From assembly GCA_004195035.1 (NCBI GenBank), contig SGBD01000001.1, positions 478,368-542,367 of the forward strand: a stretch of DNA of 64,000 bases, read 5' to 3'. A model generated the notes under the pieces. It had not been told where the DNA came from. It did not search any database and saw only the letters and a list, made by a program, of their open reading frames with translations. The position numbers and the translations under genes were made by a program. Positions 48,829 to 58,108 of the stretch are shown one piece after another. This DNA is from Candidatus Acidulodesulfobacterium ferriphilum (lineage in GTDB: Bacteria; SZUA-79; Acidulodesulfobacterales; Acidulodesulfobacteraceae). How positions within the stretch are numbered: the stretch's first letter is position 1; each line of letters starts with the position of its first letter.

Positions 48829-48967
48829 TAAATGTTTCCCGATAACTAAATTAATCCCTGATTATAATGCATACGCCCATTTTGCATAAACTATAATAAA
48901 CTATTCGGTTGGATAAATTTATACGATTTATAAATATGTATATAATTTAATTCTATAAGGAGATGGA

Positions 48968-50113
48968 ATGAAAGCCGATTTCTTAATTTCTAAAAAGGAA
49001 CAATTTAGAAAGTTAATTTCATATGGTCAAAGCCCGTGGCTTGACAATATATCGAGGTGCCTGATAGACTCCGGCGAACTTGAGCAATTGGTTAAAAACG
49101 GCATAATTACCGGAATAACATCCAATCCTTCTATTTTTGAAAAATCTATAAATTCCGGAAAATGCGGATACCCTGAGTTAATTAAAAAACTCTCGTCGGA
49201 AAAATTAGATTCCTTTACCATATACGACATCATCACGCGCGAAGACATCAAAAAAGCCGCTAAAATCCTTTTGCCCGTTTTTAAAAAAACCGGCGGAAAC
49301 GACGGATTCGTCAGCATAGAGGTCCCCCCCAATATCGCGACAAATATTGAAACATCGATAAGCGAGGCCCAAAGAATATTTGCGCTTATAAACGAAAAAA
49401 ATGTTCTGATAAAAATACCCGCCACAAAAGAAGGACTTGAAATTATCCCGATACTGCTGTCCAAAGGCATAAATGTTAATGTTACATTGATGTTTTCGGT
49501 AAACCACTATACTCAAGTGGCAAATGCTTACATAAAAGGCATTAAAAAGGCTTCAGAAAATGGAATAGATTTAAAAAACATTCATTCCGTCGCAAGCATT
49601 TTTATAAGCAGGATTGATACAATGGTGGATAGACAATTGGAGGAATTGATTAAAAATACAAACGACTCTTCCATAAAAGAAAAAATTACAAATTTGTTGG
49701 GAAAAGCCGGCGTCGCAAATGCAAAAATTATTTTTAAAAAATACGGCGATATTTTTGATAACGGCGGCGAATTTGCCTCCCTGAAAAAAAAAGGCGCTAA
49801 TATTCAGAGGCTTTTATGGGCAAGCACAAGTACGAAAAATCCGGCTTATTATGACTTAAAATATGTCGAACCTTTAATCGGTAAAAATACTATAAATACT
49901 CTGCCCGATGAAACTATCCTGCATATTGCGGAACATGGAAATTTGATTCCGGAAACCGCATCCGAAGATATTGATTATTCGATGCATATAAACGAAGAAT
50001 TATTGAAAATAGGCATAGATTTAAATGAGGTCGGCGAAAAATTGCAATTGAACGGGGTTAAATCGTTTGAAGATTCCTATGAAAAGCTGCTTAAATCGAT
50101 TGAGAATATTTAA
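48968..50113 (+). CDS. tal: Transaldolase, long (actinobacterial-type) form
   Basis: Transfers a dihydroxyacetone unit between sedoheptulose-7-phosphate and glyceraldehyde-3-phosphate. The 381 residues fit the long Tal class. TSNPSIFEKSI (51-61) is the phosphate loop and Lys149 in NVLIKIPATKEG is the Schiff-base lysine. HSVASIFISRIDT follows. A strong ribosome-binding site, AAGGAG, precedes the ATG. The transketolase gene follows after 47 bp in the same direction. Confidence 0.95.
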   Translation: MKADFLISKKEQFRKLISYGQSPWLDNISRCLIDSGELEQLVKNGIITGITSNPSIFEKSINSGKCGYPELIKKLSSEKLDSFTIYDIITREDIKKAAKILLPVFKKTGGNDGFVSIEVPPNIATNIETSISEAQRIFALINEKNVLIKIPATKEGLEIIPILLSKGINVNVTLMFSVNHYTQVANAYIKGIKKASENGIDLKNIHSVASIFISRIDTMVDRQLEELIKNTNDSSIKEKITNLLGKAGVANAKIIFKKYGDIFDNGGEFASLKKKGANIQRLLWASTSTKNPAYYDLKYVEPLIGKNTINTLPDETILHIAEHGNLIPETASEDIDYSMHINEELLKIGIDLNEVGEKLQLNGVKSFEDSYEKLLKSIENI

Positions 50114-50160
50114 ATTAATTATTTTAAATTTATTTTAATTTTAAGGAGGCGCCTGCGGTA

Positions 50161-52095
50161 ATGGAAATTAATAAAGGGTTTGGGAGGAAAGAATTGTCGG
50201 GAGAAGAAATCGAATTTTTAAAGAATTTTACAAAAAAATGCAGGGGAGATATTTTAAGAATGACCACGCTCGCCGCTTCAGGGCACCCCGGCGGTTCGAT
50301 GTCCTCAATCGACATATATGCCGTTTTATACGGATTTTGCAATGTTGACCCGTCAAACCCGTTTAAACAAGACAGGGATAGAATAGTGATAAGCCACGGA
50401 CACACAACGCCGGGCGCTTACTCCGCTCTCGGCAATTACGGATTTTTCGACATAGAAGACGCAATTTTAAATTTTAGAAGCGCGGGGTCTCCTTTTGAAG
50501 GCCATGTCGAAAAAACGGTTCCCGGAATAGAATGGAATACCGGCAATCTTGGACAGGGTCTTTCGGCCGCCTGCGGATTCGCATTAAATTCAAGATTGAA
50601 TAATTTAAAATATAATGTTTACTGCGTTATGGGCGACGGAGAGCAAACAAAGGGCCAGATAGGCGAGGCAAGAAGATTTGCGGTAAAATACAAATTAAAT
50701 AACCTGACTGTCATAGTAGATAAAAACGGACTGCAAATCGGCGGAAAAACATCCGAAGTAATGCCCGATAATATAAAAGAAAATTTTGAGGCGGATGGGT
50801 TTCATGTCATAGAAATAGACGGGCATAATTTTAACGAGATATATTCTGCTGTGAAAAAAGCTAATGAATTTGCCTCCCCTGTTGTCATTATCGCAAATAC
50901 GATAATGGGAAAAGGTGTATCCTTTATGGAAAATCAGGCTAAATATCACGGCGCGGCACTAAGTCCGGCTGATTGCAAAAAGGCGTTGGCCGAACTTGGA
51001 GAACCGGAAAATATCGATGAACTCGGAGGTAAAAAGAAATTAGGTTTGCCTATTAAGCCCTTAAAAGAAAAGAAAAACAATTTTTTGATTTCAAACGCCG
51101 GCAATAAAAACATAATTTATACAAGGGAGAAAAACACGGACAATCGTTCTGCGTTCGGCAACGCGCTGTACGATATAGCAAAAAATTATAAAGAACAAAA
51201 TAATTCCCCGAATATCCCTTTTGCCGTGTTCGACTGCGATTTAGAAGGCTCGGTTAAAACCGGCGCGTTCAGGAATGCCTTCCCCGATAATTTCTTCGAA
51301 TCGGGCATAGAGGAACATAATACCGCCGTTATTTCAGGCGCGCTGTCAACCGAAAACATCCTTACCTTCTTCGCCGACTTCGGCGTCTTCGGAATAGACG
51401 AAGTTTATAACCAGCAAAGGCTGAACGATATAAATCACACAAACTTAAAGGTGGTATGCACTCATTGCGGAATAGATGTAGGAGAAGACGGCAAAACGCA
51501 TCAATGCATCGATTATTTCGGCGTGATTAACTCAACATTCGGGTTTAAGGTCATAATCCCGGCAGACCCGAATCAAACGGACAGGGCAGTAAGGCATATT
51601 GCTTCTAATGCGGGCAATTTTGCGCTGATTATGGGGCGGTCGGTTATTCCGGTTATATTGGATGAGGAGAACAAGCCATTTTTCGGGGATGGTTATAATT
51701 TTAGGTACGGAAAAATGGATATTATCAGAAATGGAAGGGATTTAACTATAATATCTTCGGGAAATATGCTGACGCACGCGTTAAAAGGATACGAAATGCT
51801 TAAAAAAGACGGAATAAACCCGATGCTTCTAAATGTTTCCTGCCCGAGCGACATAGACACGGAAGACTTGCGTCTTGCCGCAAAAACCGGCTTCATAGTT
51901 ACGATAGAAGACCACAATATAAAAAACGGCATTGGGACGGTTTTAGGGTCGATGCTTGCCGAGAACGGAATTTCCGTAAAATTTAGAAAACTGGGGGCTA
52001 AATTCTACAGTTCTTCGGGAAAGCCCGATGAGTTATACAAATTGGCAGGTTTATCGCCGCAGGATTTATATAATTTTGTTAAAAAAGAAATATAA
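50161..52095 (+). CDS. tkt: Transketolase
   Basis: Thiamine-diphosphate enzyme moving two-carbon units between sugar phosphates. The 644 residues include SGHPGGSMSS (40-49), the cofactor motif beginning GDGEQTKGQIGEA (158-170) and the Glu-containing GIEEHNTAVISGAL of the pyrimidine domain. It is a single chain rather than the split N/C form of some archaea and bacteria. Its stop is only 5 bp from the zwf stop on the opposite strand. Confidence 0.95.
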   Translation: MEINKGFGRKELSGEEIEFLKNFTKKCRGDILRMTTLAASGHPGGSMSSIDIYAVLYGFCNVDPSNPFKQDRDRIVISHGHTTPGAYSALGNYGFFDIEDAILNFRSAGSPFEGHVEKTVPGIEWNTGNLGQGLSAACGFALNSRLNNLKYNVYCVMGDGEQTKGQIGEARRFAVKYKLNNLTVIVDKNGLQIGGKTSEVMPDNIKENFEADGFHVIEIDGHNFNEIYSAVKKANEFASPVVIIANTIMGKGVSFMENQAKYHGAALSPADCKKALAELGEPENIDELGGKKKLGLPIKPLKEKKNNFLISNAGNKNIIYTREKNTDNRSAFGNALYDIAKNYKEQNNSPNIPFAVFDCDLEGSVKTGAFRNAFPDNFFESGIEEHNTAVISGALSTENILTFFADFGVFGIDEVYNQQRLNDINHTNLKVVCTHCGIDVGEDGKTHQCIDYFGVINSTFGFKVIIPADPNQTDRAVRHIASNAGNFALIMGRSVIPVILDEENKPFFGDGYNFRYGKMDIIRNGRDLTIISSGNMLTHALKGYEMLKKDGINPMLLNVSCPSDIDTEDLRLAAKTGFIVTIEDHNIKNGIGTVLGSMLAENGISVKFRKLGAKFYSSSGKPDELYKLAGLSPQDLYNFVKKEI

Positions 52096-52100
52096 ATGAA

Positions 52101-53600
52101 TTAATTATTATTCCACACCCTGCCATCGGCATTAATCAGGTCATCTGCTTCTTTCGGCCCCCATGACCCGGCTTCATAGTTTGGAAATGCGGGAGGTTCT
52201 ATTTTTGACCACCCGTTTATTATGGATGTGATAAATTGCCATGCGATAAGCGTATCGTCGTATCTTGCAAAAAGAGTCTGATCGCCGACAATTATGTCAT
52301 ATATAAGTCTTTCATAAGCTTCCGGGGGAGAAAGTTTAAATGACGATTTATAATTAAATACCATATTTACAGGTTCTATATCCATTTTAAACCCGGGCGT
52401 CTTGGCGCCGAAATTTATCGATATGCCTTCATTCGGTTGAATCGTAATTATTATAGAATTTTGTTTAATTTTTTCCATTCCGTCTTTTCCGTAAAGGCTG
52501 TAAGGCAGCTTTTTAAAAAACACCGCTATCTCGGTTTTATGCTTTTTTAATCTTTTACCCGACCTCAGGTAAAACGGAACCCCCGCCCATCTATAATTAT
52601 CTACGAAAAGCCGTAAAGCCGCATATGTATCGGTATTCGAATTCTGCGGTATTCCTTCCTCTTCTTTGTAGCTTATTACAGGCTTATTGGCGATAAATCC
52701 TCTGTCGTATTGCCCCCTGACTACAAAATTTTTTACATCGTTTAAACTGAAAGGCCTTATGCTTTTCAATAGTTTCGCCTTCTCGTTTCTTATATCGTCG
52801 GCATGGAAAATAGCGGGCGGTTCTATTGCAACGGATGATAATAACTGCATCATATGATTTTGCATCATATCCCTTATAATGCCGGATTTATCAAAATAGC
52901 CGGCTCTGAACCCTACCCCGATAGGTTCCAATGCCGATATTTGTATATGGTCTATATATTTATTGTTCCACAGGGGTTCAAAAATAGCGTTCGAAAACCT
53001 GAAAGCAAATATATTTTGAACGGTTTCTTTTCCAAGATAATGGTCTATCCTGTAAACTTCTTCTTCTTTAAACACGGAAAGAAGTTTACTGTTTAAATCT
53101 TTCGCGCTTTCGTAATCGTAGCCAAACGGCTTTTCGACGACAATCCTTGAAAAGTTATCCCCTTTAAATTCGCTTGAAGTAAGATTTGCGCTTCGAATGC
53201 CGTCAATTATTTTAATATAAACATTCGGCGGGGTGGAAAGGTAATAAACGATATTTTTAGGTATATTATATTCCGAAGCCTTAGATTTAACGAATTTGCC
53301 CAATTCCTTATAACTCGATTCATCATCGTATTTTGACTTCAGATAAAATATATGCTTTGAAAAATTTAAAAAATCATCTTCATTTATGGGTTTTTTCCTG
53401 CAATTCGCATTCAAAGCATCAAGGATTGTTTTTCGGAAAGTTTCATCGTCCATACCAGTCCTGGCAAATCCTGCAATGAAAAAACTATCGGGAAAAAACC
53501 CGTCCTCCCATAAGCTGTATAACGCGGGAAATATTTTAATATGCGCCAGATCTCCGCTTGCCCCGAAAATTACGATTATAGAAGGTTTTAGTTCTGCCAT
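52101..53600 (-). CDS. zwf: Glucose-6-phosphate 1-dehydrogenase
   Basis: First enzyme of the oxidative pentose-phosphate route. The 499 residues have the cofactor segment FGASGDLAH (12-20), EKPFGYD and the active-site RIDHYLGKETVQNI. Length is normal. It is convergent with tkt and followed upstream by a cyclase-family gene 68 bp away, then gnd. A 6-phosphogluconolactonase gene of the known families (DevB or Pgl) is not seen. Confidence 0.97.
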   Translation of the reverse strand: MAELKPSIIVIFGASGDLAHIKIFPALYSLWEDGFFPDSFFIAGFARTGMDDETFRKTILDALNANCRKKPINEDDFLNFSKHIFYLKSKYDDESSYKELGKFVKSKASEYNIPKNIVYYLSTPPNVYIKIIDGIRSANLTSSEFKGDNFSRIVVEKPFGYDYESAKDLNSKLLSVFKEEEVYRIDHYLGKETVQNIFAFRFSNAIFEPLWNNKYIDHIQISALEPIGVGFRAGYFDKSGIIRDMMQNHMMQLLSSVAIEPPAIFHADDIRNEKAKLLKSIRPFSLNDVKNFVVRGQYDRGFIANKPVISYKEEEGIPQNSNTDTYAALRLFVDNYRWAGVPFYLRSGKRLKKHKTEIAVFFKKLPYSLYGKDGMEKIKQNSIIITIQPNEGISINFGAKTPGFKMDIEPVNMVFNYKSSFKLSPPEAYERLIYDIIVGDQTLFARYDDTLIAWQFITSIINGWSKIEPPAFPNYEAGSWGPKEADDLINADGRVWNNN

Positions 53601-53668
53601 TACTGCACCCGCCTTTATTTTTATTTATTTTCTATAAAGATTTAATAATATTTAATTGTTGCCGGAAT

Positions 53669-54295
53669 TTATTTCTCCAGTATAACCCTCGCAGGGGCTC
53701 CGTTAGAATCTTTTATCTTAACCGGAAGCGCAATAATCTTGTAATCTCCAGCCGCAACTTTAAATAAATTAAGTCCTTCTATTATAACAACCCCGGCGCC
53801 AAGTAAAGTTTTATGGGTATCGTGTCCGACATGGTAACCCTCTACAGAAAGATAATCCACCCCAACCAGTATAACCCCATTTTCAACCATATATTTTGCG
53901 GCTTCAGGATTTACGCAAACATAATCGGTATGGAAATTATTATCGCCTGCGTTTATCCATTCCGAATTTTTCGTCTTAAAAAGAAGCCTGCCGCCCCTTT
54001 TTATATTCAACGGCTCAAGAAACTCTTTAGATATGGGCGAAATCCCCGCGGGAACTTCTATAACCCTGCACGGGCCTATCAATGTATCTAAGTTAAATTT
54101 ATCTATTCCTGCGCCGCCTTCTATAAAATGGCGCGGCGCATCCATATGCGTCCCTGTGTGAACGCCGCAAGTGATTTTGCTGTTATTCGAAGCGGCTCCT
54201 TTTTTTATATCCGAATAGTTGTCGATTTCTATTGCGGGGTCGCTCGGCCAGTGAAGCATCCCGTCCTCAATATCCATACTTATATCTATAAACAT
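53669..54295 (-). CDS. Cyclase-family metal-dependent hydrolase
   Basis: A 208-residue protein of the cyclase/kynurenine-formamidase family (PF04199 type). The metal-binding motif HTGTHMDAPRHF gives His46, His50, Asp52 and His56, with the C-terminal GVDYLSVEGYHVGHDTHKTL segment typical of the family. Known members hydrolyse formylkynurenine, isatin or related amides and lactams. Between zwf and gnd it could serve another small ester, such as a lactone, but this is a hypothesis. The start ATG has no strong ribosome-binding site. Confidence 0.88.
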   Translation of the reverse strand: MFIDISMDIEDGMLHWPSDPAIEIDNYSDIKKGAASNNSKITCGVHTGTHMDAPRHFIEGGAGIDKFNLDTLIGPCRVIEVPAGISPISKEFLEPLNIKRGGRLLFKTKNSEWINAGDNNFHTDYVCVNPEAAKYMVENGVILVGVDYLSVEGYHVGHDTHKTLLGAGVVIIEGLNLFKVAAGDYKIIALPVKIKDSNGAPARVILEK

Positions 54296-54348
54296 AATAT
54301 TTTTCCCCTGTTCGTCATGTTCGTCATTGCCGCAAAAAGGCTATGAAT

Positions 54349-55242
54349 TTATTTATAAATAGGATGTCCCCCGAACTGATGCCGCAGCGCCGCAAGCATT
54401 CTGGCGGCGAATGAATTTTCCTGCCTCGACCTGAACCTCATAAATACCGAATCGGCTAAAACCGGTGCCGGAACGGCTTTGTCTATCGCTTCTTTCAGCG
54501 TCCATCTTCCCTCGCCGGAATCGTCAACAATAGGTTTCAGATTATTAAGTTCAGGGTCTTCTTTAAGGGCGTTATGCGCAAGCTCGAGAAGCCATGACCT
54601 CACAACCGAAGCATGGTTCCATAGATCTGAAACCTTCTCCAGATTAATATCGAAATCGCTTGACTTCATTATCTCGAACCCTTCCGCATATGCCTCCATC
54701 ATGCCGTATTCTATGGCGTTATGAACCATTTTAACAAAATGCCCCGAACCGTGGGGACCCACATGCAGATAACCGTTTTCCGGCGCAAGCGTTTTAAAAA
54801 TCGGCTCGCAGTACTTGAAAGTTTCATCTTCCCCGCCTATCATAGAGCAGTACCCGTTTTTTAAGCCCCAGATGCCTCCGCTTGTACCGCAGTCCATAAA
54901 TTTAATTCCTTTTTCGCCGCAGAGTTTGGCTCTTCTTATAGAATCTTTATAGTAAGAATTGCCGCCGTCTATAATTATGTCGCCCTTTTGCGTATATTGC
55001 AAAACTTCGTTAAGCATATCGTCTGTAGGCTGACCGCTTGGAACCATAAGCCATACGACCCTGGGGGCCGTCAGTTTTCCTGCGAATTCTTTAACCGTGT
55101 TCGAACCGATTGCTCCTTTATTTATAACCATCTCTTCTTTGGAAACTGTCCTGTTAAAGACAACGACCCTGTGTCCGCCCTCTAAAAGTCTTAACACCAT
55201 ATTCATTCCCATCTTCCCGAGACCGATCATTCCAATTTCCAT
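54349..55242 (-). CDS. gnd: 6-phosphogluconate dehydrogenase, short form
   Basis: Oxidatively decarboxylates 6-phosphogluconate to ribulose-5-phosphate. The 297 residues correspond to the short GndA/YqeC class rather than the ~470-residue dimeric form. MIGLGKMGMNMVLRLLEGGH is the nucleotide-binding start, DCGTSGGIWGL the substrate loop, and HNAIEYGMMEAYAEGFE follows. Short forms often use NAD. It lies 53 bp after the cyclase-family gene frame and before the slipin pair. Confidence 0.95.
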   Translation of the reverse strand: MEIGMIGLGKMGMNMVLRLLEGGHRVVVFNRTVSKEEMVINKGAIGSNTVKEFAGKLTAPRVVWLMVPSGQPTDDMLNEVLQYTQKGDIIIDGGNSYYKDSIRRAKLCGEKGIKFMDCGTSGGIWGLKNGYCSMIGGEDETFKYCEPIFKTLAPENGYLHVGPHGSGHFVKMVHNAIEYGMMEAYAEGFEIMKSSDFDINLEKVSDLWNHASVVRSWLLELAHNALKEDPELNNLKPIVDDSGEGRWTLKEAIDKAVPAPVLADSVFMRFRSRQENSFAARMLAALRHQFGGHPIYK

Positions 55243-55273
55243 TTTGTAATCTCCTATTTTAAAATCCTGCTTA

Positions 55274-56044
55274 TTACTTAGAACCGTTATTGCTCAAACT
55301 CTTGCCCACTTCCCTTATGATATCGAGCGGGATCGGCATTATCATCGTTGTATTGTTCGTTGAAGAAATTTCATTTAATGTTTGAAGATAACGAAGTTGA
55401 AGCGCCATAGGATTTTCTGATATAATTTTAGCGGCGTCGCTAAGTCTTTGCGCCGCTTGAAATTCGCCGTCGGCATTGATTATCTTTGCCCTTCTATCTC
55501 TTTCTGCCTCTGCCTGTCTTGCCATGGCTCTTTGCATATCCTGCGGCAGGTCGATTTGCTTAAGCTCTACCACCGTAACCTTAATACCCCATGGTCCCGT
55601 GTGTTTATCGAGTATGTCTTGTATCTCCAGATTAATCTTTTCTCTTTCGGATAAAAGTTTATCGAGTTCTCCCTCGCCGCATACGCTTCTTAAAGTTGTC
55701 TGGGCAAGCTGGGATACTGCGTAATTATAGTCGTAAACCTGAACTATGGCATTTAACGGATCGACAACTTTATAATAAACCACCGCGCTGATTTTTAGCG
55801 TTACATTATCCTTTGTAATAACATCCTGGGCCGGCACATCGAGGGTAATTATCCTTAAAGTTACCCTGACCATTCTATCGATAACGGGCCATAAAAGTAT
55901 CAGCCCCGGACCTTTAATTCTAATTGCCCTGCCCAATCTAAAAATAACAGCCCTGTCATATTCGTTTATTATTCTAATGGCATTTAAAATTATAATAATT
56001 GCAACAATTATTATAATGGCAAAAAAAATTGCATTGGTATCCAT
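55274..56044 (-). CDS. Slipin/stomatin-family SPFH protein
   Basis: Membrane-anchored scaffold protein of 256 residues. One N-terminal helix (about 5-25) is followed by [20 protein letters not shown], the SPFH domain start, and a coiled tail around [20 protein letters not shown]. It pairs with the NfeD gene upstream (28 bp apart), the standard slipin-NfeD operon that organises membrane microdomains. Confidence 0.93.
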   Translation of the reverse strand: MDTNAIFFAIIIIVAIIIILNAIRIINEYDRAVIFRLGRAIRIKGPGLILLWPVIDRMVRVTLRIITLDVPAQDVITKDNVTLKISAVVYYKVVDPLNAIVQVYDYNYAVSQLAQTTLRSVCGEGELDKLLSEREKINLEIQDILDKHTGPWGIKVTVVELKQIDLPQDMQRAMARQAEAERDRRAKIINADGEFQAAQRLSDAAKIISENPMALQLRYLQTLNEISSTNNTTMIMPIPLDIIREVGKSLSNNGSK

Positions 56045-56072
56045 ACTCCCTCCGGATTAAATAATTAAGCTG

Positions 56073-56528
56073 TCATTTTATAGTTTCAAAAGGCTTAACC
56101 CTAAGCCTTAGCCTGCTATCGATATCTATTATAACCGCCTTCGAGTCCTTTAATATTTCATAGTCCGAATAAGCCGTCCATAATTCTCCGTTAATAAGAA
56201 TCTTTCCTTCCCCTCCCGCTTTAATATCCCGGGTAACCTCTCCGACCTCGTTGATTAAGGTAGCCCCTCCCACTTTTACTTTTGTTCTATACGCTTTGTA
56301 CCCTAAGTAAATAAAAATCGATACAAAAACCGTCAGGGTAATGTAAGTGGGTAAAACAATCCTTATAAAAAATCCCGGGACAGCAGGCATAACCGAAAAA
56401 AGAATTACTGTCCCTACAACAAAAAAAATTGCGCCCGCAGCTGTAAAAACGCCGTAGCTCATTGCAAAAAAATCCGTGATAACAAATATAAAAGCTAAAA
56501 ATATTAAAACATCGGCAAAATAAACCAT
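56073..56528 (-). CDS. NfeD-family membrane protein, short form
   Basis: A 151-residue partner of the slipin. Three to four hydrophobic helices are followed by a C-terminal OB-fold domain beginning near LINEVGEVTRDIKAGGEGKI. The serine-protease domain of long NfeD is absent. The frame could open at TTG (56543), but GGAG lies nine bases before the ATG at 56528, which is chosen. Confidence 0.88.
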   Translation of the reverse strand: MVYFADVLIFLAFIFVITDFFAMSYGVFTAAGAIFFVVGTVILFSVMPAVPGFFIRIVLPTYITLTVFVSIFIYLGYKAYRTKVKVGGATLINEVGEVTRDIKAGGEGKILINGELWTAYSDYEILKDSKAVIIDIDSRLRLRVKPFETIK

Positions 56529-56576
56529 AAATTTAAACTCCAAGGTAAAATAAGCGGCTATGAGAGCTGCGCTAAT

Positions 56577-57335
56577 TTATGTTGCTTTAAAATATAAATC
56601 CCTTATCTTTTTCATGTCTTCCCATGTTTCTCTTTTGGCATCAGGGTTTCTTAACAAATAAGACGGGTGATATGTCGGTATTACGGTTATGCCGTCGTAA
56701 TCGAATTCATTTCCTCTAACCGCCGATATCGTTCCTTTATCCGTTCCTATAATAAACTCCGTTGAAAATTTCCCAAGCGTGCAGATTATTTTCGGCTTTA
56801 TTATTTTAATCTGTTCTTTTAAAAATGGGGAGCATTGCTTTATTTCCTCCTCGAAAGGATTTCTATTTTGGGGAGGCCTGCATTTGATTATATTGGCTAT
56901 ATAAACATCTTCTCTTTTGAGATTTATCGATTCGATTATTTTTGTTAAAAGCTGTCCCGCCCTGCCGACAAAAGGTCTTCCCGTATTATCTTCTTCCGCT
57001 CCCGGGGCTTCTCCTATAAACATAAGCTTGCTCGACGGGTTTCCTTCTCCAAAAACTATATTTTTTCGAGTCTCGCTTAACTTACACTTTATGCATTTAT
57101 TTACGCTTACATCTTCTAAAAATTTTAGCTGGCTGCGCAGGTCTGACGGAGCGTTAGCTTTTAAATTCGGTTCGCCTTTATTTCTCATATCGTAATCATC
57201 AAGTATTATAGGTTTATTAGATGCGGCTGAACTAACGGTAAAATATTCTTTATGAGATTCTATGAAGGATTTTACACCTTTAAAAAACTGAACCAAATCT
57301 GAATCGGAAGCAAAATCCATATCATTAACCTTCAT
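56577..57335 (-). CDS. Uracil-DNA glycosylase, family 4
   Basis: Removes uracil from DNA with a 4Fe-4S-stabilised fold. The 252 residues have GEAPGAEEDNTGRPFVGRAG (108-127), HPSYLLRN near residue 223 and four cysteines (Cys81, Cys84, Cys168, Cys185) matching the cluster ligands. The N-terminal 65 residues have no family equivalent and look like a linker. It is transcribed with its own short gap before NfeD. Confidence 0.95.
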   Translation of the reverse strand: MKVNDMDFASDSDLVQFFKGVKSFIESHKEYFTVSSAASNKPIILDDYDMRNKGEPNLKANAPSDLRSQLKFLEDVSVNKCIKCKLSETRKNIVFGEGNPSSKLMFIGEAPGAEEDNTGRPFVGRAGQLLTKIIESINLKREDVYIANIIKCRPPQNRNPFEEEIKQCSPFLKEQIKIIKPKIICTLGKFSTEFIIGTDKGTISAVRGNEFDYDGITVIPTYHPSYLLRNPDAKRETWEDMKKIRDLYFKAT

Positions 57336-57417
57336 TTTATAATCTTAACCATTATGCCGCTATTAAAGCTTACATTGCCCGGCAGGCGCATTAAAATTAG
57401 CAAAAAGGGTTAAAAAG

Positions 57418-58035
57418 CTAAAGGGTCAGCCCTATATGGAATGCCTCTAAATTATCTTTAGCGCCTTTCCCTGCCGATAAAATATTTTCTACCACAATTT
57501 TATCTATCGGCATATCGGTTTTAGCAAACAAAACGCCTAAAGCAATAATATTTCTTTGCGTAAGGGAATTAAAATTACCGAGAGAAATTTTGTCAAAATC
57601 ATAAAAGAATATCTTGCCGGTTATTTTTTCTAGTTCATAAGTAATATAAGAAAGCTCAGGATAAGAGGTTTGCCCCATCCTTACGCTGATAGGCGGGTGC
57701 GGCATTTCGTTAAAAATTACGGTTGAATTCCTGTTTAAATAACAGGCTCCCCTTAATGTTTCGAGCGGCTCTAAAGATATTAAAACATCCGCGCCGCCAG
57801 ACTCTATCATCGGGGAATGCATATTTTTTTTGGGATCTTTAAGTTCGGAATTATCTTCATAAAAAATGTATTTAACAAATGTCTCGACATATCCCTCCCT
57901 CTGGGCGCCGCCCCTTCTTTCGGAACCGGATACATCCTGCAAATCGGAGTTAAGCGCCGCGTTCTTTAAAACGGTCCCCATCGTTATAATACCTTGACCG
58001 CCAAGACCGACTATCGCGATGTTAAATCTTTTCAT
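57418..58035 (-). CDS. iorB: Indolepyruvate:ferredoxin oxidoreductase, beta subunit
   Basis: Small subunit (205 residues) of the enzyme that converts aryl-pyruvates to aryl-acetyl-CoA and reduces ferredoxin. NIAIVGLGGQGIITMGTVLK is the gamma-domain nucleotide-like motif of the 2-oxoacid:ferredoxin family, and SGSERRGGAQREGYV follows. It lies 73 bp after iorA in the same direction. Confidence 0.94.
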   Translation of the reverse strand: MKRFNIAIVGLGGQGIITMGTVLKNAALNSDLQDVSGSERRGGAQREGYVETFVKYIFYEDNSELKDPKKNMHSPMIESGGADVLISLEPLETLRGACYLNRNSTVIFNEMPHPPISVRMGQTSYPELSYITYELEKITGKIFFYDFDKISLGNFNSLTQRNIIALGVLFAKTDMPIDKIVVENILSAGKGAKDNLEAFHIGLTL

Positions 58036-58108
58036 TTAACGGTTTATTAGCAATAAGAAGATTTATTTAATTTATTAGCGAAACTAATTACGGTTTATTT
58101 ACAGTTTA

